Origin: Ruminococcus sp.
GTDB taxonomy: Bacteria; Bacillota; Clostridia; Oscillospirales; Ruminococcaceae
Reading direction: 5' to 3'
NCBI GenBank assembly: GCA_024403935.1
Contig: JAKSQV010000003.1
Coordinates: 1 to 64,000, forward strand
Length of the DNA: 64,000 nt
The position numbers were made by a program, and so were the translations under genes. Shown here piece after piece: positions 59,607 through 64,000 of this stretch. How positions within the stretch are numbered: the first letter of the stretch is position 1; every line of letters begins with the position of its first letter. The notes under the pieces were generated by a model that worked only from the letters and a program-made list of their open reading frames with translations, was not told the DNA's origin and made no database searches.

Positions 59607-62347
59607 TTTTCAACATCTTCCGTTCCGTTATTGCTGTCCGCAGACACAGCGGCTTCGCGGCGCGCTCTCCTGCGTTTCTTTCCTGCTTTTTCGGCAGCAA
59701 GCAGAAGAAGTGATACTGCCGCTGCTGACAGGCTGATAATTATGCCCGTGCCGAGACCGTCAGGAAAATATCTCAGCTCGACCTCATGCTCTCCGGGACC
59801 GATCTCCGCACCGAGCATGGCATCGAACACCTTGACCGTCGGTACTTTCTCTCCGTCAACGAATACGCTCCAGCCGTTCTCGTAGGGTATCGAGAGGTAG
59901 AGCAGACCGCGGCTCCTGACATTTATCCAGCCCTTCAGCCTTGTATCGGAGAACTCTGTCAGTTCAAGCTGCTCGTCAGCGAATGCGGAATATGCCTTGT
60001 CGAAGGCTTCCTCGTCAAGAGCATAGACCTGTACATTGAACGTTCCCGAGGTCTTTTTCTCCTCGAAATTCAGTGTTGTCTCGATAACACTGCCCTCCTG
60101 ACCGTTTCCCATCGGGAATGCGATGGGGTAGTCATCAGCAGCAATATTGCTGTCGGCAGGTATGCCGTCACATTTTACATCTATCGTTTCGGCTGCACCG
60201 CCGTTGACATAGCCGTACAGATACGCTCCCTCCACGCCGTCGCAGATAAGGGTTGCCGATGCCTTTTCATTCGGGTCCGTGACCTCGTACGTACAGGAGC
60301 CTGAGCCGAAGCTTGTCCCCTCAGCATTCTCAAAGGTATAATCGCTGATGGAACGGCGCGTGAAAATACCATGCTTTGAGCCTGTTCCGAGCATGACAAC
60401 ATCATTCTGGAACTCAAACGGATTATCCGCAGCGGCGAGCTCAAGCTTGAGCACATCGCTGTTCATCATGAATCCTATCGACATGGGGTATCTGCTTCTG
60501 TAAAGGTGAGATGAGCCGCTCTCGGAAATGTGTTCGAGCGACATTTCGCTGTTATTCAGTCTGCTTCCCTTGGAAATAATATAGTTGATGCCCAGAAGAT
60601 CGTTGACCATGGGCGTGGAATTGCGGTAGTAGTAGCGGTTGCCCGCCTCAGAGGAATAAAGCCCGAGCTTGCGGAAGTATCTTGTCACGGATACGTTCGC
60701 CATTGACGAGAACTGCGATACGCCGTTGTAGCCGTATAACGCGCCGTCATTGAGCGTGTAGACAGAGGCGATCTCCGACCGTGAGAACAGGCTTTCGTCG
60801 TCCTCGCGCATATCGGAAAGAAGCTCCTGTACGTTGTCGTTCAGGTACGGATAGGAAGTATAGCTTGAGCTTCCGACCGTCTTGACACCGATGATCGTAT
60901 TGCTTGTCAGCTCCGTGATAACTGCGGCAGCCAGCGCAGCGTTGATCGCGCGCCTGCGCGTGGTCCTGTTCCTGAACGGGAACAGTCTTCCTGCAATAAA
61001 CACAAGCAGATACGCTGCCGTGATGATCGCAGATGCACGGAAAGCTCCGTCAAACGAGAATCCCTCGCCCGACTTGTTCGCCTTCCACACATTGAGCCCG
61101 AGAACGAATGCAGGTGCAGGAACGAGCAGGAAAAGCTGATATATCCTTATCCCTCCTGCCGTCATCACATCATAGGCGCGGTACGCCGCAGCAACGAGCA
61201 GGAAGCAGAATATGAACGCAAAGCGGTACGGTATCTGATTCGTTGCGTGGAAGCCGTGCCAGATGTAGTTCAGCACATTGAGGTTGCAGCTTACGAATAT
61301 AAATGCAAGAAGCGATACAGAAGCGATTTTCTCACGTATCTTTATACCTGCCGAGAAAAGGAATACTCCGAACAGCACAACTGCAAGCATACCGCAGGCA
61401 AAATTGGGAAGTCCGTCCTTTTTCGCAGGCTCGCTGTAAGAGATGAGATTGGCAATAATGTCATACCATTTCTCGTACCATTTTACTGTTTCGGGGAAAT
61501 GGTTGTTTATGCTGTATGTGAGCTTCAGCCCCTCATAAGCAGGAACGAGCAGAAATGCTCCGAGCGCGATCCCTATCGCGGAAGAACGGGCGATCAGCCA
61601 GAGCTTGCGGAAAAAGTCCTTCACACCCCTGCACTCTGTCACAGCCGCCGCAAAGAACGCGAAAAGCGTGAATACACAGGTAAAGAATCCGACATAGTAG
61701 TTGGATATGAGTGACAGCGCAAGAGCTGCGGTATACAGCTTCCACTTTCCCTCGCGGCACAGAGCAGTAAGCCCTGTCATAACAAGAGGGAACAGTGCGA
61801 CCGTATCGAACCACATAACGTTCCAGTAGTAGCCGAGCATATAGCTGCACAGCGCAAACATAGCCGAAAATACAGGCGTTGAGAAATCCCTGCGCTTGTA
61901 GGTATATCTCAGGAAGCGGTTGAAGAAAGCTCCCGAAAAGCCTATCTTTGCGACAAGTATATATGTCAGTGCATCGCGTGAGGTGCTGTTGCTGCTGAAC
62001 ACCGACAGCAGATTGAGCGGACTTGCGGCATAATATGATATGAGCGAAAGGAAGTTCGTACCCATACCGTTCTGCCACGAGTACAGGAATGAGCCTCCCG
62101 TTCTCAGCTTTTCGCTTTCTACGCGAAAAAACGGGTAATACTGGTGCCACAGGTCAACGACGAGCATCTGCTGTGAACCGAAGGGGTGAATGCCCTGCAC
62201 GGCAAATCCGATGAGCATCAGGACCGACGGTATCAGAAAAGCAAGCAGATAATTCAGCACGCCCCTGTCAAACAGTATCCTGCCTGCCCTGCTTCTTCTG
62301 AAGCTCCTGTATGCAGATACAGCGGAGCTTCTCATATTGCGTTTCAT
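59603..62347 (-). CDS. YfhO-family membrane protein (GT-C-like)
   Basis: A 914-residue membrane protein with about 12-14 helices in the first 500 residues, a large extracellular beta-rich domain (about 515-875) and one final helix near 880-900. The N-terminal FLIPSVLMLIGFAVQGIHPFG and QQMLVVDLWHQYYPFFRVE match YfhO, a GT-C-fold family tied to glycosylation of lipoteichoic acid in Bacillus. AGGA is 8 bases before the ATG at 62347. The protein interrupts the usual ecfT-truA pair. Confidence 0.9.
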   Translation of the reverse strand: MKRNMRSSAVSAYRSFRRSRAGRILFDRGVLNYLLAFLIPSVLMLIGFAVQGIHPFGSQQMLVVDLWHQYYPFFRVESEKLRTGGSFLYSWQNGMGTNFLSLISYYAASPLNLLSVFSSNSTSRDALTYILVAKIGFSGAFFNRFLRYTYKRRDFSTPVFSAMFALCSYMLGYYWNVMWFDTVALFPLVMTGLTALCREGKWKLYTAALALSLISNYYVGFFTCVFTLFAFFAAAVTECRGVKDFFRKLWLIARSSAIGIALGAFLLVPAYEGLKLTYSINNHFPETVKWYEKWYDIIANLISYSEPAKKDGLPNFACGMLAVVLFGVFLFSAGIKIREKIASVSLLAFIFVSCNLNVLNYIWHGFHATNQIPYRFAFIFCFLLVAAAYRAYDVMTAGGIRIYQLFLLVPAPAFVLGLNVWKANKSGEGFSFDGAFRASAIITAAYLLVFIAGRLFPFRNRTTRRRAINAALAAAVITELTSNTIIGVKTVGSSSYTSYPYLNDNVQELLSDMREDDESLFSRSEIASVYTLNDGALYGYNGVSQFSSMANVSVTRYFRKLGLYSSEAGNRYYYRNSTPMVNDLLGINYIISKGSRLNNSEMSLEHISESGSSHLYRSRYPMSIGFMMNSDVLKLELAAADNPFEFQNDVVMLGTGSKHGIFTRRSISDYTFENAEGTSFGSGSCTYEVTDPNEKASATLICDGVEGAYLYGYVNGGAAETIDVKCDGIPADSNIAADDYPIAFPMGNGQEGSVIETTLNFEEKKTSGTFNVQVYALDEEAFDKAYSAFADEQLELTEFSDTRLKGWINVRSRGLLYLSIPYENGWSVFVDGEKVPTVKVFDAMLGAEIGPGEHEVELRYFPDGLGTGIIISLSAAAVSLLLLAAEKAGKKRRRARREAAVSADSNNGTEDVEK

Positions 62348-62370
62348 TGTCTTTTCCTTTGTCATAAACT

Positions 62371-63189
62371 TTATTTCATCAGGCGGTTGAAGACTATGCT
62401 CACGGCGATAGCCGCAGCATAGAAGAGTAACGTTATAATAAGCGCGATAACATCGCGTGCGGACGCTTTAAGCTGTCTCAGCCTTGTGCGTCCCTCGCCG
62501 CCGTTGTAACAGCGGCATTCCATAGCCGTGGCAAGCTCATCAGCACGTCTGAACGACGATATGAAAAGCGGAACGAGTATGGAGATCATATTCTTTGCCC
62601 TTGTCATGAAGCTGCCGGAGTCTATCTCAGCTCCTCTTGCCTTCTGAGCCGACATTATCTTATCGGTCTCCTCAATGAGAGTCGGCACGAAGCGGAGTGC
62701 TATCGACATCATCATCGCAAGCTCATGCACAGGGAACTTCAGCAGTCTGAGCGGTGAGAGCAGACGCTCTATCGCATCCGTCAGCGTAATGGGTGAGGTG
62801 GTATATGTCAGCAGAGAGCTGCCCATGATGAGCAGGACTATCCTTATTATCATAAAGATGCTGATATTTACACCTTCGGAGGTGATTTTGATAAATTTCC
62901 ATTTGAAGTACACATCTCCGCCGTCAACGAGCAGGATATTCAGCAATGCCGTAATAAACAGGAACGGAAGAAGCGGCTTCACGCTCTTCCAGAACATTTT
63001 CAGCGGGATGTGTGACAGAAAGACCGCGATCATCGTATACGCTGCTCCTACGGCGAGACACGCCACGCTGCTTCCGGTAAAGAGCATTAATATATAGATC
63101 ATGGTAATGATGATCTTGAAGCGGGGGTCAAGACGGTGTATCAGGCTGTTTCCGGGGAAATACTGTCCTATGGTAACATCCTTCAGCAT
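62371..63189 (-). CDS. ecfT: Energy-coupling factor transporter transmembrane protein
   Basis: A 272-residue EcfT, the membrane subunit linking ECF ATPases to vitamin- or metal-binding S components. It has about five helices and the coupling motifs SAQKARGAEI (A-R-G, about 160s) and AMECRCYNGG (second motif, here A-x-x-C-R-C rather than A-R-G). The ATG overlaps the stop of the ATPase gene by one base. No S component lies within the window. Confidence 0.94.
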   Translation of the reverse strand: MLKDVTIGQYFPGNSLIHRLDPRFKIIITMIYILMLFTGSSVACLAVGAAYTMIAVFLSHIPLKMFWKSVKPLLPFLFITALLNILLVDGGDVYFKWKFIKITSEGVNISIFMIIRIVLLIMGSSLLTYTTSPITLTDAIERLLSPLRLLKFPVHELAMMMSIALRFVPTLIEETDKIMSAQKARGAEIDSGSFMTRAKNMISILVPLFISSFRRADELATAMECRCYNGGEGRTRLRQLKASARDVIALIITLLFYAAAIAVSIVFNRLMK

Positions 63190-64000
63190 TACTCTGCACC
63201 TCCGTTCAGGTGCTTCAGCAGCAGGTCACGCGCATACGGCACGGTATAGACCTCCTTGCCGAAGTCGAGCCCCTGCTTTTTCAGTTCCATGAAAACCTTG
63301 GTTATCTGTGGAACATCAAGCCCTATCTCAGCTATCTCCTCAGCTCTGCCGAACACCTTTTCGGTGTCATCATAGCAGAACAGCTTAGCCTTGTTCATAA
63401 CGAGGATCTTGTCGGCAAAGCCTGCAATGTCCTCCATGCTGTGCGATACTATGAGAATGGTGTTTTTCCTGCGCTCATGGTACTGTCTGATATGTTCGAG
63501 TATCTTGTCTCTGCCTGCGGGATCAAGACCTGCCGTAGGCTCATCGAGAATGAGCACCTTCGGCTCCATAGCCATAACGCCTGCGATAGCAACACGGCGT
63601 TTCTGTCCGCCTGACAGCTCAAACGGAGAGCGGCTGAGTAACTCCTCCTTCAGACCTATATCATGCGCTGTTTCAAGGACACGGCGTTTTATCTCCTTTT
63701 CGTCAAGCCCCATATTCCGAGGACCGAACGCAATATCCTTGAATACGGTCTCCTCGAATATCTGGTATTCGGGGTACTGGAAAACGAGTCCCACCTGAAA
63801 CCGCACGTCACGTATTTTCTTCTTGTCTGCCCATATATCCTGCCCGTCAAGCAGGACTGTGCCCGATGTCGGACGGAGCAGACCGTTGAAATGCTGTATC
63901 AGCGTGGATTTGCCTGAGCCTGTATGCCCCATCACGCCGACCATTTCTCCCTCTTCTATTTTCAGGTCCACATGATCGACAGCCGTCTTTTCAAACGGCG
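63189..64000 (-). CDS. ecfA2: Energy-coupling factor transporter ATP-binding protein, 5' end outside window
   Basis: At least 270 residues; the frame runs past the window edge. Upstream of the apparent start at 63971 the coding continues (PFEKTAVDHVDLKIEEGE), as in EcfA proteins, so the true start is beyond 64000. Walker A GHTGSGKSTLIQHFN, Q-loop VGLVFQYPEYQIF, signature ELSGGQKRRVAIAG, Walker B PKVLILDEPTAGLD and SHSMEDIAGF are complete. Position directly before ecfT suggests the second ATPase (EcfA2), with EcfA1 further upstream. Confidence 0.92.
   Translation of the reverse strand, partial: PFEKTAVDHVDLKIEEGEMVGVMGHTGSGKSTLIQHFNGLLRPTSGTVLLDGQDIWADKKKIRDVRFQVGLVFQYPEYQIFEETVFKDIAFGPRNMGLDEKEIKRRVLETAHDIGLKEELLSRSPFELSGGQKRRVAIAGVMAMEPKVLILDEPTAGLDPAGRDKILEHIRQYHERRKNTILIVSHSMEDIAGFADKILVMNKAKLFCYDDTEKVFGRAEEIAEIGLDVPQITKVFMELKKQGLDFGKEVYTVPYARDLLLKHLNGGAE

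Overview
The window reads as a chromosomal segment of a Gram-positive, anaerobic, fibre-degrading Firmicute, most likely a Ruminococcus-like member of the Oscillospiraceae/Ruminococcaceae. The evidence is: secreted glycoside hydrolases and a pectate lyase ending in dockerin modules; a lipoprotein with a single cohesin-like domain; HydF of [FeFe]-hydrogenase maturation; an ECF transporter; Spo0A and the spore protease GPR; a small SRP RNA in the ffs-TPR-dnaX-ybaB-recR order; AGGAGG-type ribosome binding sites; and sigma-A type promoters. No phage, IS element, CRISPR array or plasmid function was seen.

Region by region. 0.1-12.9 kb, minus strand: an almost complete arginine route. argG has its own promoter preceded by ARG-box operators. 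Further downstream lie argH, a small membrane protein, a zinc-ribbon/argC reading frame, a truncated GNAT gene, argJ, argB, argD, a tubby-like protein and argF, ending in a strong terminator. A lipoprotein, a cupin, a broken deaminase fused to a zinc-ribbon membrane protein and another membrane protein sit between argG and argH. 12.9-15.5 kb, minus: DUF2809, hydF and L-lactate dehydrogenase (fermentation). 15.8-21.3 kb, plus: a TtcA-like PP-loop protein, a dockerin pectate lyase and a Na/Pi cotransporter. 21.4-26.5 kb, minus: a surface glycan operon (DUF4214 protein, two-domain glycosyltransferase, Wzm/Wzt-type ABC exporter, CPCC zinc protein). 26.7-35.5 kb, plus: dockerin GH5 cellulase, small zinc-ribbon protein, tRNA-Ala(CGC), a hairpin-rich intergenic locus, a polysaccharide flippase, deoD and carB.

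35.6-39.5 kb, minus: two large zinc-ribbon proteins flanking mscL. 39.9-42.5 kb: a VanY-type carboxypeptidase (plus), rpsT (minus) and gpr (plus). 42.5-46.2 kb, minus: recR, ybaB, dnaX, a TPR protein and the SRP RNA. 46.4-53.4 kb, plus: GH95 fucosidase, GH26 mannanase lipoprotein, a degenerate HAD-like protein, spo0A and a flavin-reductase-like protein. 53.5-64 kb, minus: the single-cohesin lipoprotein overlapping a ClpE-like ATPase, then CvpA-like, DUF5711, truA, YfhO-like, ecfT and an ecfA gene cut by the window edge.

How the parts fit: polysaccharide breakdown (PL1, GH5, GH26, GH95) feeds a fermentative metabolism (lactate dehydrogenase, hydrogenase maturation). Dockerins on two enzymes and a membrane-tethered cohesin suggest cell-surface enzyme assembly. 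ArgG/H/F/B/C/D/J plus CarB give arginine synthesis with acetyl recycling by ArgJ. The most unusual observations are the single-cohesin lipoprotein translationally coupled to a Clp ATPase, the deaminase/zinc-ribbon chimera, the zinc-ribbon extension of ArgC, a hairpin array with its own promoter, and altered catalytic motifs in DnaX and a HAD protein. All calls rest on reading the sequence; no database search was run.
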